From assembly GCA_022747635.1 (NCBI GenBank), contig JAKTNV010000088.1, positions 618,001 through 682,000 of the forward strand: 64,000 nt of DNA, written 5' to 3'. Positions within the stretch are counted from its first letter, which is position 1, and every line of letters starts with the position of its first letter. Shown piece by piece: positions 1-11,934 of the stretch. The position numbers were made by a program, and so were the translations under genes. Source of the DNA: Hetaerina americana (taxonomy: Eukaryota > Arthropoda > Insecta > Odonata > Calopterygidae). The notes under the pieces are model-generated. The model did not search any database and was not told the DNA's origin. It saw only the letters and a program-made list of their open reading frames with translations.

Positions 1-984
1 CCAATTTTCGCAAGAGCTTCAATTTAACCCTCGCTCCGTGACGGTTTCCCAGCCTAGCTGCTCTGATAGTGTTTCGCAACAGAAAATCTTCCTTTGTTCA
101 CCTCGATGACTGCATCAATAACAACTTTGGCATCGATGCGATATCTCGACTTCTTAAATCAATTTCGACAGCAAAAATTAATGTCGACATCTACTCAACA
201 TATCGAAGAGTCATACAGTCGTATTTCCACATCTGACATTTTAAATGCCCACATGATACCTTGGAAACTATCTCTATTGTGAATAGCAGGAGGTAATTAC
301 ACACGAGAATAGCTTTGACACAAAATACTTTTCCCTCCAAGCGCGGTCGGCCAATGTTATTCTGATCCCATATCGTTGGTGGGAAAAATGACTTCTTAAA
401 TCTATCTATTCTTCACTTGATCTCTATAATTTTACTGTCATGATCTCTCCTAACGTAGTACGAATGGGCCAACGATCTTCATTTTACCTTCACATCTGCC
501 TCAACTCACACATAATGACTAGGGTCCTAACGTCCCAAGCCACGTGTTCTTGCGACAGATGGTCGAATGTCGTTTCAATTTAGTTTTAGTCTTATTTAGT
601 ATCCTGGGAACCACCGCTAGGGTGTGCGGCTAGGGATGATCACGCATCAGACTACCCTTGAATCGAAACAACTTACCCTCCTAACTCATTAGGACTAACG
701 TTGTTTTATTCTGATCCCTTATCGTTCAAAATATGTTTTTAGATCTAATGCATTCCTAAACTGTAAGTCCTGAATGGGTAGAATGCTACCTGATAATTAG
801 TGACTACTTGGCATGCGAGTCTGCATTTCCTAATGGGTTTTCTTACTTGACTTGTTAGTGTAGTCAGTGGAGTAGTTACTGAGAGCATGACAATGGTAAT
901 GTGTGTAACGCGAATATTACATGAATGTAGTGTTTAGTTACGTGCCCTTACAGTGGATCACGGGGGGACTGGTTTTTTGCAAGT
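1..984. other. Unannotated AT-rich stretch
   Basis: No recognisable coding region, RNA gene or repeat. A 62-codon frame near 94-282 has no recognisable motif and I treat it as chance. A GC-rich patch near 601-650 faintly recalls the LINE-A 3' hairpin but is too diverged to call. Confidence 0.4.
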
Positions 985-1057
985 GTAGGAGTGGCTGGTG
1001 ACCTAACACCCTATGCCATACGTCATCGCCACGACTACAAGGGTGATGTGCAGATGT
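985..1057 (+). repeat. LINE-A 3' end (hairpin and tail), decayed
   Basis: Reads GGTGACCTAACACCC and then a decayed version of the GC-rich hairpin, ending in GATGTGCAGATGTAAATG, a worn form of the TGTAGA tail. This is the plus-strand orientation of the LINE-A 3' terminus. It abuts a minus-strand LINE-A polymerase fragment. Confidence 0.55.
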
Positions 1058-1061
1058 AAAT

Positions 1062-1545
1062 GTTAGGCGTTATTTGCGTGGCTTCCATTTCTAAGGGACA
1101 TTGTACTCTGTGATGGATTTTTTAAATATAACTTCAAGATACGGGGCGATTTTAGGAGCTAAATGTTTTATCAACCTTGCTGGTATCTTTTCGGGACTAG
1201 GGGATTTGTTGGGTTTAATCTCTTTGAGCAAATTGAAAATTCCTTGTGCTCCCGCTGCTATATTTGCCGCAGTATGTACTGTTACTGGGAGATACGGGGT
1301 GGAAATATCGTTTCTAGTAAACGCTTTGGAAGAATGTATATCTTTAGAATGTTAGCTTTTCCCTCACTGTCAGTGTGAATGACATTGCTACAATCCCTTG
1401 AGCAAGCCACGGTTTGGCCACACCCTTTTACTTACCCTAACATATGACCAGAAGGTTTTAGGGTCAGTGTCCAAATACTCGCAAAGTACTTAACGTTTAA
1501 TGTCTTGTAAGGCTTACTTTTCATATTCTAGTTGGCACATTAGTG
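1062..1545 (-). pseudogene. LINE-A ORF2 fragment upstream of the RT core, decayed
   Basis: The plus-strand sequence matches 23846-24235 almost base for base over about 370 bp, including the stretch whose complement encodes CLRDC and DSEGKANIL in the better-preserved copy. It is therefore the region just upstream of and entering the reverse transcriptase core of LINE-A, on the minus strand. The frame is interrupted and there are no catalytic residues. Relative to the 24.2-kb copy it extends further 5' (to about 1545). The piece is cut off near 1060, where an opposite-strand LINE-A tail begins. Confidence 0.7.
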
Positions 1546-1547
1546 GA

Positions 1548-1775
1548 TAAAATTTTACTACGTTCTAAGGTGCATTTGTTTGTTAGTTGATAGCATATGT
1601 ATTTGCATGCGTGTATGTTAAAAGGGTATTTGCATGAATGTATACGCCACTTTGGGTGCAGGTTAGAATAAATATGTTGATTTTGCATTTGGTTTTATTC
1701 TCTTTTACAGGTGGTGTCCTAACACCCCCCGCCACACGCCCTTGCGGCGGCTTGTGGGGCATCATGTAGTTGTAC
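1548..1775 (+). mobile_element. LINE-A 3' UTR with terminal hairpin
   Basis: Contains the typical 3' UTR landmarks (CTAAGGTGCATTTG, TTAGTTGATAG, TTTGCATGAATGTATACGCCAC) and then GGTGGTGTCCTAACACC and the hairpin CCCCGCCACACGCCCTTGCG. It ends with ATCATGTAGTTGTACAT, a short worn TGTAGA tail. It is 5'-truncated and non-coding. The same module recurs at 62925-63160 on the same strand. Confidence 0.8.
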
Positions 1776-2224
1776 ATACATCTTATCATATAGGGTCACT
1801 ATGGGGCGAGGCTGGCTATTTTGAGTAACAGGCCGCTAGATTAATTGTTATTAATTGGTATTGGGTATTATTTGTTTAGGTCTTTCATATTTTTTATCTG
1901 AATTATGCTTCCAACAATTTTGAATCGATGGTGGATCCAAGATCGGTCGACTTACTGGGGTTGGGAGGGAGGGAGGGGGGGAGGAAGTAATTAAAGTCTA
2001 ACATTTTCCTTGAAAAACACAAATAATTGTGGTTTTTGGGTTCTTGGTAATTTTTGAACGAAGCAGAATAGAAGAAATATCATATTATACCAGATGTCTC
2101 GCAGTGTCCTGATCCCCTTTGCATTCCCCCATCCCTTACCCTGATCCACCCCTGTTTTTATAAGAAAATTAGAGAAGGAAAGAAAATTCATAAAGTATCG
2201 ATCTTTCTGACCGGCAGACGATTC

Positions 2225-2540
2225 CCCTACTTGTTCTCACTGATGTCGCCTTCAAATACGAGGGTAGGGGCTTCCCACCCAGAGGGCCCGGGTTCAAATC
2301 CCGGCGGTGTTGTATATTTTTCAGTGACATCCTGATCCCTACTTGAGGTGCTTTGTGGAGTGCACTTTAAGTAAGTACGCCGTCCGTCAGATGGGACGTT
2401 AAACTGCGGACCCCTTGGCGCCTTTCGTTCAGAGTAGGCTAATGCCTTTCTATCCAACCTTCATCCTTTCCTATCCATCCCCTATGGCGCAAATGGCATC
2501 AGCTGTCGGTCGACTCCCTTAAATACTACTACTACTAATC
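2225..2540 (+). mobile_element. tRNA-derived SINE (family S3)
   Basis: The head contains a B-box-like GGGTTCAAATCCCGG (about 2290-2304) of the kind recognised by TFIIIC in tRNA genes. The body includes GATGGGACGTTAAACTGCGG (2390-2409). The 3' end is a short (ACT)n run near 2524-2538. The overall plan of tRNA-like head, unrelated body and simple-repeat tail is that of a SINE. No intact cloverleaf is visible, so it is not a tRNA gene. A second (ACT)n run follows at about 2610-2625. Confidence 0.6.
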
Positions 2541-2625
2541 CTTAGGCTTCCGCGCCGTCTATCTGATAAATCCATGCTGATTTCCGGGAATTACCGTCGC
2601 GTAGTCAGGGTTTACTACTACTACT

Positions 2626-2822
2626 ACTGAAAACTAATGCACACATGCTTGTAGACCACAAACGCAATGACCTTTAGAAGCACTCCCGGTGGCATGTGGA
2701 AGTAACATACCCCCTGAACACGCATGCGCAGGTTTGAGGACGTTACGTTCATCGAGTGTATTTTGAGAAGCGGAAGAGTATGGAGACGTTTTCTAGTGCT
2801 ATATCAATGCGAGTACGATAAC
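2626..2822 (+). mobile_element. Terminal fragment of long-TIR mariner
   Basis: The sequence from GAAAACTAATGCACACATGC to GCTATATCAATGCGAGTACG matches the long terminal arms of the MITE at 18627-19022 and of the fragment at 37450-37932. The outermost TIR bases are missing: the (ACT)n run of the preceding SINE replaces them. It ends around the first codons of the transposase. No coding capacity remains. Confidence 0.7.
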
Positions 2823-3423
2823 TTGTAGCAAAAATTATTTAATCCTTGTCAGCGTTTAAACTGCAATTACTTTTTTTCTACCAATCGCCCAAACTTGTGC
2901 ATTTAATTTTCGAATTGTCATTGGCTGACGACCCATCATACGCAATAATAAGGTGAGGAAACTCGTCTTCATGACAAATTTTCACTGAAAAATTTTTCTG
3001 GACGGTTACCTTGCAAGTTATGCGTAGGTCCAAGAACAAAGTCACATGTGGACGTCTTTTCATTTGGCAAGGCATTTGCGAGTTTTTTTTAGCCTCTTCT
3101 CCCCTGATAATGTAATGATCCGTAAGGCAGGGTTTCCCAATCTTAAATATTTATAGGCGCTTTTATCAACGACAAAGATTCACCGTTTTCTGAAGGAAGC
3201 GCAGTTATGGTTTGTGGAATTGAGTTTCTCAACGCATCTATCAACTTGCCACACCTACATCACCGTGTTAACGTGTTTTACCTGAAAAAAGTAGATAGCG
3301 CCTAAGAAAAAAATATTAAAAAATACATATTTTTTAGCTATCAGAATGAATTCAGCGATATAAAAGGGAAAAATCTAGATCTATTTTAACAGTTAAATAA
3401 ATGCTTAAATGCAATCATTAAGC

Positions 3424-3461
3424 GACAGTTTCAAAGGTGAACACGTGCACGTCTTCATCAG
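3424..3461 (-). other. Hammerhead-like core (CTGATGA...GAAACTGTC)
   Basis: On the minus strand, CTGATGA (3461-3455) is followed after 22 nt by GAAACTGTC (3432-3424). The order CTGANGA, GAAA, GTC is that of a hammerhead ribozyme core. The intervening stretch forms only a weak stem II, so activity is doubtful. It may be a remnant of a Penelope-like or retrozyme-like repeat, or chance. Confidence 0.3.
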
Positions 3462-3464
3462 AGA

Positions 3465-4575
3465 TGAGGAATAAATAACATTATTTCTTCAAGAAAAATG
3501 GCTTAAACCATGCGTGGATCAACCTAACAGAGAGATTCCTTCTGGATCGCTCGCCTCTGTTGGGAAAAGTGCACGAAATTGCATGTTTCCACCTTCACCC
3601 CTAAAGACTAGCAAGTGAGGCTCTGACATAATTAGTGACTAGAGGCCGTTTTGCGAGATGTTTATTTCAGTTATTGATATCAGTGCTGAAATCAGTATTT
3701 TCAACTGTAATTCTGTGTCAGGTATCGGATGAATTGTTTTACATAATCCATCTCTCCTATAAACTTTCGATTATTTGCGCATGCGCAAACACTTGTGCTT
3801 TTGGTCGGCGCCATTCCAACAAGCATTTAATAGTCGCCATGTCAGATATTCCATTAGAACGATACGGCTGTCGTATTAGAGGGATTGTTATTTGCCAAAC
3901 GTTTACAATGTTGAAAACGTAAAAATGAAATCAAATCAAAGTAATTGGAATCATAGGAGAACAAGTACTGGTATTTTCGGCGATTCTGCGCATTAACTGC
4001 TGAATAAAGACATTAAAAGTTGTAGAAATTATTTTAGAATGCTCCCCGTTGGTATAATGGGGAATACGTCAATCTTCTCCACGGGTTCTCCGTCCGAAAG
4101 TTCATATTTTTCCGATAGATCACGAAAAATGGCTTCCTTAAAAAAATAATTTTGATTGCAGCGCCGCAATCGGTAGTCTCAAGAAACAAACGGCCCTGCT
4201 CATTTACGATTGGTTATTTTTGCACAGCAATAGGTAATATAAAATATAGTACCCTACTATCTTTTACTTTTACAACTATAAAAATCGAATATAATTCGTT
4301 TGTCGAATACGATTCTCCAATTTTAACGATATGATTTTGACTGTGCCGATTTTAATACCGAATTAATATTCATGTAAAACGATCTTTGTCTCCAAGAAGT
4401 TATTTGTTGGTCATGGTGGGCGGAATTGAAAAAGTTTTCTTACATTGGATGGGTCCTCCTTTGCCAAAGAACAGTTTGCGTGGTTGCCAGGTGAATCAGG
4501 GAACAGTAACTTGGTTCTGAAGAGTTGGCCCAGGATTGGAGATGAGGGTTAAGTCCAAAAACAATTCCAAGAACA
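3465..4575. other. Unannotated AT-rich stretch
   Basis: I see no gene or clear repeat. The 95-codon frame at 3635-3922 has no recognisable domain. Confidence 0.35.
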
Positions 4576-4579
4576 CAAC

Positions 4580-4630
4580 AGTCTGGTTTTCGGGCACCAG
4601 ATCCTTCTGGGAAACTGTTAGTCTTACGGA
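4580..4630 (+). repeat. SINE S2 body fragment
   Basis: Contains CGGGCACCAGATCCTTCTGGGAAACTG-like sequence, matching the S2 body motif ACCAGATCTTCCTGGGAAAC seen at 52930-52950. It is short and diverged. Confidence 0.4.
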
Positions 4631-4919
4631 GATAGTAAATGGTGCCCATGGACCGATATTTAAAATTTTATTCGCCATGTCGAATGGCTTGGCGCATGCG
4701 TAGAGAGAGCGCTTCTTACTTTTACCGTCTAGGTGCATCTTCACCTTATTTTCCGACTCATTCCTTCGTAGTTTATCTTAACACGCTCTCTGTAAAGATA
4801 GATGCGTTTCAATCTCTAACGCATACAATTTATGCCGAGGGAGGTTGGTTGGCCATGTATTTTCGACCTCGTAATGCATTTCTCATAATAATTACTTGAT
4901 TCTAACATATTTCATTGAA

Positions 4920-5290
4920 GATAGCACCCCATAGCCCGAAAGGTGGCGATATTATTTTTTCCTTTTTGTGTTACCCCAGTCATGTGTCTCCTTGTTTAAA
5001 ATATGGAGAGTAATACAAAGCACAGTGAAATCGGCGGAAATAAAAAAAAATTGGTTTTTTATCTCGCGCCTTTTAATATCATATTCGTGAAAAAAATAAA
5101 AAAAACTAAATAATATGCATGATAAACAAATGTAGTAGAAATAGATTTTTTCACTAAAAGTTATAGGGGTGATTAATATTAAATATAATAAACAATATTC
5201 CTCTTACGCCGTCGCAAGGGGCTTAGATAATTTAGATATTAATAATGCATAATTTTGTCATGTTCCCATCATAGAAGTACCAAGTATTCA
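4920..5290. other. Unannotated AT-rich stretch
   Basis: Low-complexity A/T-rich sequence; I see no gene or named repeat. Confidence 0.35.
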
Positions 5291-5294
5291 AGTA

Positions 5295-5775
5295 AGAACA
5301 ATATTCGGGTCCGCTTTAAAGAAACTCGGCTTCATTAAACGAGTGATGGGGAAGTGTGATGGAAAAGTAAAGTGTTATTTCACTCCTGAGAGGCCTGCCT
5401 AATTTGGAATATGTCGAAAGTATTTGGGATCCTTGGGAGAAAATTTGGCAAAAAGAGATCCTCCTTAAAATCCAGAGAAAATCCGCTAGATTCGTTAAAA
5501 ATTGTTATGGTAAGAACACAAGTGTAACAGGTCCCTTAGGGGTTTTAGGCTGGGAGTCAATTGAAGTACGAAGGGAGAAAGCGAGGCTTAGACTTTTAGA
5601 AAGGTTCAGAACGAACGAGTTTAACATTGACACTAAAGGAATTATAATGGCCCCCACACTACCTAGGTTGATCAGACTACAAATTTAAAATAAAGGAGAT
5701 AAAATAGGGGAGATAGATTCCAGTACATATAGATACAAATGCTCAATCTTTCCATGGACTATGAAGGATCATAAG
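5295..5775 (+). pseudogene. LINE-A reverse transcriptase C-terminal fragment
   Basis: Encodes the region downstream of the RT palm of LINE-A. Visible in broken frames are the 'KKLGFIKRV' stretch, then 'SIWDPWEKIWQKE', then 'KSARFVKNCYGKNTSVTG' and 'LGWESIEVRREKARLRLLERF'. The best open stretch is 5404-5688 (94 codons). Frameshifts occur before 5400 and after 5690. The best-preserved equivalent is 15660-16208 on the other strand. There are no catalytic residues, and the fragment is interrupted near 5775, where an antisense LINE-A tail begins. Confidence 0.8.
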
Positions 5776-5789
5776 AAATTGAATTTCTA

Positions 5790-5845
5790 CACTTACAAAA
5801 TACCCCGCAAGGCTTCGCAAGGACGTGTAGCAGGGTGTATATATT
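5790..5845 (-). repeat. LINE-A 3' hairpin, antisense
   Basis: ACAAAATACCCCGCAAGGC followed by a worn GGCGTGTGGCGGG half. It lies in the opposite orientation to the polymerase fragment it abuts. Confidence 0.6.
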
Positions 5846-6119
5846 CTGCATACATTCCCTCTATTTCCCCTTGTCCCTGCCACCCCACGATACACCAACA
5901 ATTGCATGAAAAGGAGACTACCAAACACCAATCATGGGTCATAAGTATATATATTACCAATATTTACATGGTTAGCAGCTATTCCTATGCTTACACAAAG
6001 AGGACAAGAAATTACGTCAAAAGAGAACAGGTAAACATGCTATTCAGTCACAAATTACTGGTTACTGGATTCTATCCATTCCAAATGAACAATTCACAAA
6101 TACAATAGGCTTTATGTAT

Positions 6120-6172
6120 ATTCGCCTACATCCCACCTGGCTCTAGGGCGCATGGCGGGGGGCGTTAGGACG
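6120..6172 (-). repeat. LINE-A 3' hairpin, antisense, decayed
   Basis: Keeps GGCGCATGGCGGGGGGCGTT and GTTAGGACGCCA of the terminal module. The left half of the hairpin is badly worn. Confidence 0.5.
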
Positions 6173-6215
6173 CCAGGCTAATTAATTTACAAGTCAGGAA
6201 AAGATTAATCATTGC

Positions 6216-6305
6216 GTAGAGATAATTTATATTCGTAGGTGCATGTGTATGTTAGTTGATAGTGTACGAGATGCATGCATTTGAATACGTGTAAGTTATA
6301 AAAGT
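6216..6305 (+). repeat. LINE-A 3' UTR fragment
   Basis: GTAGGTGCATGTGTATGTTAGTTGATAG followed by TGCATGCATTTGAATACGTG resembles the LINE-A 3' UTR at 1580-1640. It is cut off by the following (TA)n tract. Confidence 0.45.
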
Positions 6306-6326
6306 GTATATATATATATATATATA

Positions 6327-6374
<48 letters not shown>

Positions 6375-6415
6375 TTATAAATATATTTAAATGTATATTT
6401 ATATATATATACATA
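6306..6415. repeat. (TA)n microsatellite
   Basis: Long alternating TA with minor interruptions. The open frame over it is a poly-Tyr/Ile artefact. Confidence 0.95.
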
Positions 6416-6419
6416 CATT

Positions 6420-7285
6420 TAAAAAATATAAAGGTTGCTGTCTCTGCTCGACATTTCCCCCAAGAATATGAATGAATAATTTTCATTGCAATTTTACATA
6501 CCTATTTATATATCTCATACAATATTGATAAAGCAATTATGACCGCATTAGCAATGAGAAAATGCTTCAACTGGGCATATATATTCATATGTGTTCACGG
6601 TCCTGTCGCCTTCGTCAGAGAGTAGTGTCAATTATTGCGATTTACGATCAAATTTGTCCGTGTATACATTAGATCATACATCGAAGCTCACTTTAGATCG
6701 ATAGTCTCAAATCTCTATAGTGGCGGAAGTGTCTTTAACGACCGAAAATTCTGTAAAAAAAGTTTGATAATTTTTGTATTTCTTCTGTCATTTATTTCGA
6801 CTACGTTAATCTTATCTTATGTTATTTTCCAGCCGGTGGCATAAAATGTTTGAAGGAAACGTCTTCGATTCGTGGAACTGGGACCCGCCAACACAAACCT
6901 AAGTTATTTCAGCTATTCTTATTTCGAAGTTTCACCCCTGGGGGAATATCTTGAGGGGGATAAGGGGGGGATTCTATCGCTAAAATAAATGGTTAATGAT
7001 ATAACTCTAAGGCGAGGTTGTTCGGACTGCTCCGAGCTTTGACCTGATTATTCAAGGGGCGCTGAATCCATAGGGACAACTTAATGTAAAGAGGGCACGT
7101 GCGTTTACTCAATTGGCTCGGTCGCAGAGAAGACGTGAACGGAGAAGGGTTATCGGACGCCCCAAGAACAGATGCCCTTAGTGGCATCCTTGGAATAACA
7201 GCAGCATTGAACGAAGAAAAAAACATCCCCTCATCTATAGTATTTCAATACTAATATTGCATTCCTGCATCCCTTATTTCTACAT
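6420..7285. other. Unannotated stretch
   Basis: I see no gene. The minus-strand 77-codon frame at 6993-7226 has no recognisable motif. A minus-strand CTGACGA followed by GTGAACAC near 6590-6622 is noted but lacks GAAA. Confidence 0.35.
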
Positions 7286-7287
7286 GT

Positions 7288-7346
7288 ACATATTGTTCCG
7301 CAAACTGCCGCAGGGGTGTGTGGCGGGGCGTGTTAGGTCACCAATT
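7288..7346 (-). repeat. LINE-A 3' hairpin, antisense
   Basis: CCGCAAACTGCCGCAGGGG then TGTGTGGCGGGGCGTGTTAG and GTCACCA: the antisense 3' terminal module. Confidence 0.65.
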
Positions 7347-7504
7347 TCCTATTAAGTATTAATTCCATCCAATCCACTGATAGGTTCTTCGTTTTACGTT
7401 CCTATTAATGTGTTGCTCATGCATTTAATGCCTTCAATTTTATCTTGTATTATGTTTCTAACTTATCAGTTGTACTTCAAGTTTTGTCCAATTCACGTAC
7501 CAAC

Positions 7505-7735
7505 TAGATGCATTGAACACGCCTTGCCTTAGAGTTCTCTCCATATGGACCATTCCTATTCAGCTCTATATCCCAGCCTAAATCCCCTAAAAGGCCTATC
7601 ACACTCGTCTTCTTATTGTAACTATTTAAACGAATCTGAGTGATTTTCTCTGGACCTTATCTGCCAAATTTTCTCTACTTAGGGCATATTTCAAATGAGG
7701 TATAACTAGAGGAAACATAACACCTCTGAAACATC
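7505..7735 (-). pseudogene. LINE-A RT C-terminal fragment
   Basis: The complement matches the LINE-A polymerase C-terminus at 15870-16070: the plus strand carries CAGCCTAAATCCCCTAA, TTTTCTCTGGACCTTATCTG and CATATTTCAAATGAGGT. The frame is broken by several substitutions and a short deletion. Non-functional. Confidence 0.7.
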
Positions 7736-7769
7736 CTCAGCTTGACAATAGCTGATTGATTTTTTCGAA

Positions 7770-7840
7770 TCAAACAAATCTTATTGGGAAACCATATGCG
7801 GCTCAGGGAATAAGGAACCGGCCCCTTTAATTCTGATGCG
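7770..7840 (+). repeat. SINE S2 body fragment
   Basis: TGGGAAACCATATGCGGCTC followed by GGAACCGGCCCCTTTAATTC parallels 52935-52985 of the S2 copy. Confidence 0.55.
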
Positions 7841-7869
7841 AAAACCTTCTGGTGCCCACCAATAATCAT

Positions 7870-9170
7870 GCCCGAGAGCTGTTCAGTTCAGAGGTAATCA
7901 ATTTATGCAATAACATATCTTTAGATTTCGGTGATTCATCTGTTGCAGATGAATTACCGAGTCATTGGATGCAGGGCACTGGTTCCCATATTTTTTCAGC
8001 TATCAAAAACCTGCTGATGGCAATTTCTTGACATTTCCATTATAATAGCTTCGAGTAGCCTTTGTTGAAAAATACTTTCAAAAATGTGTTTGTTTTCACA
8101 TTAGGAAACAGTAAAAAGTTGCATAGTGCTATGGATGGAATATTGGGAAAATGAGGGGCATATTTTACATTGATTTTCGTGAGTTGTACATGGAGAAAGG
8201 TTTGCGATGTGCGGTCTTGCATTGTCGTATTGTAGAATCTACCCTGTTCATATGAAAGATGTCCTTTCACTATTGTGATGATCTCGGAGATATTCAGTAT
8301 AACCCTACAGTAGTCTCTATGTATACTTGTATCTGTAGGTAAGACAGGCTTTGTCCTATATTTGGTGTTGTTTATGCCGGAGATTTTGCCAAATAAGCTT
8401 TGGGAGTTGCTCCTATGCTCATAATAATGTCACATATTCCATGCGTAGTAGTCATAAACTTAGAAAGAAACTACTTATAGTCATGTTGCATTAAAAATTA
8501 AACTTTGAGCTTTCAGAGCAATCTGACCTACAGAAACCCTAAGAGAAGGAGGAAAACTCAAATTATCTTAAATGTTAGTGTTCTTTGACGTGCTTTCTAT
8601 GAAAATATATGTATGTATTTGTGTGTACACACATCAAAATTGCGATGAAATATAAATATTAAATGTTGCGCAATTAAATCATTCGAAAAAAAAATGAATG
8701 ATCAGCCCCTGCAAAAATCTTCCTCCTTTCAAGTGATGTTGTTGTTAACAGTGACGAAGAATTTTTTTCTCCTCGTGGACAATGGCTTAAACAATGCTAT
8801 GGTAAACCTTACGTAAATTTCCTCAACATCACGCTTCCAGGAATCGCTTCCCTTATTTTTAAATGAAATAAGTTTTTGCTTTGATACTCGCACACTGGGG
8901 GGAAAATATTAGAATAAATTTCTTCCCCCACTCTCTCTCTCTCTCTCTCGGATATTATTCCTCAAATATTTCTGCTCTGAAAAAATATCCCAAAACCTTT
9001 TTTTTTTCCCATTGCAGTCTTTAAGAGTGCAACCCATGGTAGAGTTCACGAGCAATCTAAAGGTGTGTGCTCTGTTGCGACATGTGTGCAGAGTTTTCAG
9101 GCAACAGACAGAAGAGATGGTGGTCATTTCGAGCACCCCTGACCGCTGTAGCTGAAAGATAACTGCGGTT
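7870..9170. other. Unannotated AT-rich stretch
   Basis: No gene recognised. It contains a short (CT)n run at 8930-8950. Confidence 0.35.
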
Positions 9171-9179
9171 CAGAGGAAG

Positions 9180-10030
9180 GTGTCCTTTTCAGCATCCATC
9201 CCCTTGTCTTGCCAGCATTTTTTTCCCACCTATCCCCTCCCTCCCTCCATACCCTCTCTCCCTCCATACCCTCTCTCCCTCACTCTTTTCTTCGCAAAGT
9301 GGGTTTCCATTGCGACGCCCGCGATAATGCCGAAAAGCTCACCCATGCGCGTGCGTGTGAGTGAGTGTGTTTGCGTGCGTGTTACTCCTCGCCTCCCCTC
9401 TGATACTTAGGAGGAGGGGAGGGGGGGTTTGAAGTGAGATGGTAGGTAGGAGGAGATGGGTGGGGAAGAGGGGATGGTGGGATCGCCAGGGATGAGTCGC
9501 GAACATGAATACATTTCGGGCTAAAACAGCCGACCGGACACTCCTGCATATTCAAATGCCCTTGGATACAGCGGGGAGGAGAAGTTCCGCGGTTTTGTTG
9601 GAAAATTGGGGCCACCATGATAGAGGAAGAGAAAAGGGTTTGGTGGAAGGGTAGGTGGTATGATTTTGGGCGAAGGAAAAGGGGGGCCAGGGTAAGAGAA
9701 ATGGGGAAGAAGAGAAAATAGGGACCTGGCGGGTTCTAGGTTGGTCCTGTCCATAATGCAATGCGGTGTGTGTGTGTTAGAGCGCGCGAGGGATGAAAGC
9801 GAGGGTGGGGGAAAGGCAACTCCATAAACCCGACCTGAAACACGTCCATCAGGGGAGACAGGGGTTCCTTCCCTCGTCATCCTAAATACATGGGCCCATT
9901 CCCATTTGCGTGGCGGAATGGACCTGATCGAGTTATCTTTGAGTTTAAGAGCCTCCAGACGGGATTCAGTGGCAGAGGCGAGTTTTGTACGGAATTTTAA
10001 ATTTAACGAAATTTCTAGTCTCACTTAGTG
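9180..10030. other. GC-richer patch with minus-strand 167-codon frame
   Basis: This patch is clearly richer in G+C than its surroundings and begins with CCCTCTCTCCCTCCATA-type pyrimidine repeats (9232-9285). The minus strand is open for 167 codons (10024-9521) and for 69 codons in another frame. The predicted protein is Pro/Ser-rich in its second half and has no domain I recognise. Pro-rich frames are common by chance opposite G-rich DNA. It could be the edge of a host regulatory or exonic region, but nothing in the sequence proves it. Confidence 0.2.
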
Positions 10031-10431
10031 CCGTTCGATCGAGAGGAGGGAGGTACATGGGGGAGGGGGTGGGAAATGAAATGAGGTCGAAGATTTTTTT
10101 AAATCGATTGCAGGGATAGTGAAATATGAGAGGGATGAAAAATGCAGAGGTTAATTGAGGGGATAATCATTTAGGAAATTTCCTTCATCTGGCCAAGTCC
10201 ACGCAAAGTAGAATTGGCTACCGAAGAGGATGTATCATTTTTTTTGCGCGTAGGTTAATTGTTTTTTGACATGAATGCTACGACTTTTTAATACAACTTC
10301 GACAGCAAAATGCGTATCCCTACGGCACACGGGAAATTCCTTCTATCGAACTTGCGAAAAGGTTTCAGGTTATGCATCGATGAAAATAATTGCTACGACC
10401 TAGTAACATACTTGAAGGTGAGCTGCTTAGG

Positions 10432-10495
10432 TCGAAATCCTCATAATACTCCGAGATCCGCCTCAAGGAAGTGTGGTGGGGGGTGTCAGCCATTA
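10432..10495 (-). repeat. LINE-A 3' hairpin, antisense, decayed
   Basis: CATAATACTCCGAGATCCGC then GTGTGGTGGGGGGTGTCAG keep the register of the terminal module with several substitutions. Confidence 0.5.
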
Positions 10496-10559
10496 ATGAA
10501 TGCATTAATATTACTTCTGTTTCACATATGCACACACACACAAATAATAAATATATTAT

Positions 10560-10640
10560 AAAAAATATATAAATATATATATTATAAATATATTTATATA
10601 TATATATATATATAATCCATGAACCATAAACACAGTAATA

Positions 10641-10702
<62 letters not shown>

Positions 10703-10708
10703 GTAACA

Positions 10709-10742
<34 letters not shown>
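10560..10742. repeat. (TA)n microsatellite, three blocks
   Basis: TA alternation interrupted by short unique spacers, including AACCATAAACACAGTAATAG. The 127- and 76-codon frames here are artefacts. Confidence 0.95.
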
Positions 10743-10744
<2 letters not shown>

Positions 10745-10789
10745 GCACTTCCGTGTTACGTCTACGAAAGCATATATATTATGCATATA

Positions 10790-11930
10790 TAGGTAAAGCC
10801 CCTTAATATGCTCAAGAGAATGCTGATATGCAATGGCTTATAAAGGTTTCATGGGTAATTAAACCTAAAAACGTATATTTCATCCAACAAAAATATATTC
10901 TACCAATTGAACAATTTACTTTTATCGTGCACGTATCATCTAGCACTACCTCTTTCCTTTTACTACGTTATTTACACCTTCATTTTCTAATCAATTCGTA
11001 TATTCTGCGCTGTCAAAAAAATCTCAGCCCACGTCAATGCTTATTGTCTCTTTTCCTGTGTCGGGAAAACGTTTGATTGGTTAATTTTTGTGTAAAGATG
11101 TCAAAGACGACTTTCGTATATTTCGTTGTTCCTTGCTGATAGTACGTTCACTCAATGAGATCGGGATTGAACGCCGTCACAAGTCCCTCGAGTTGACGAA
11201 GAAAATTCAATGATTTCTCTTTCATACTAGATATGTGTCAACAAAAAGAAATGCAAAACAGTGTCCGAGTTTAATCCGTTCCAAAAAAGTAGTAGTCCGA
11301 TGATCTACTAGAATATGAGTTACATACATGCGCATTGAATTAATCAGCTGAGGAAACAAAATGCCCGTGAAAATGTCTCTCATTGCCGCAGAAAATGTGT
11401 CATCACTGATTGCGTAATGCATTTAAAAAAATCTATTTTTACGTTCTTATGGAGAATTCCTGGCTTTTTAAAATATAAAAAAAATTATGAGAAGAAAGAG
11501 GATGTGATGTTGTGTAGGTTTGTGGCATAAAAGGGGTGGAAAGAACCTAATCGTTTAAGAGCAGGCGATGTTTTCCAAGCGATTGGGCACGACGTGGAGC
11601 GAAGCAAATACATATGGGTGGCTGAGCAGAGGCGGGAGGGAGTGGTGTTGTAAAAGATAGGGTGGTGGTGGTGGTGGAGAGAGTGCTGAGTGTTGACGGA
11701 ACCAGCGGCCTGCAACTGGATTTGTTTGATACGCTATAGGATTGAGGTTTAGAAAGATCTAAACCAAAAAAAAATATCTCTAAACTATTTAAGGGGAGTG
11801 AAGTATATAACTGATGAGGGAAAGGAAAGTAAAGGGTGTAAAGGCTAAGTACGCCATGTGTAATTAGACGTATATTTTCCATTCAGATTCAAATCAGAAT
11901 TTCCCCTTCTTATATTTTCAATTCTAATTT
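10790..11930. other. Unannotated stretch
   Basis: Nothing recognised. (GGT)n at about 11660-11678 gives a short His-rich antisense frame that I regard as chance. Confidence 0.35.
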
Positions 11931-11934
11931 TCAC

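Noticed and set aside
6590..6625. Hammerhead-like CTGACGA on the minus strand
   Set aside because: The GAAA element is missing (GTGAACAC instead) and no stem II forms.
9521..10024. A 167-residue host protein
   Set aside because: No domain, Pro/Ser-rich half opposite G-rich DNA, no splice or start context. Kept only as a low-confidence patch.
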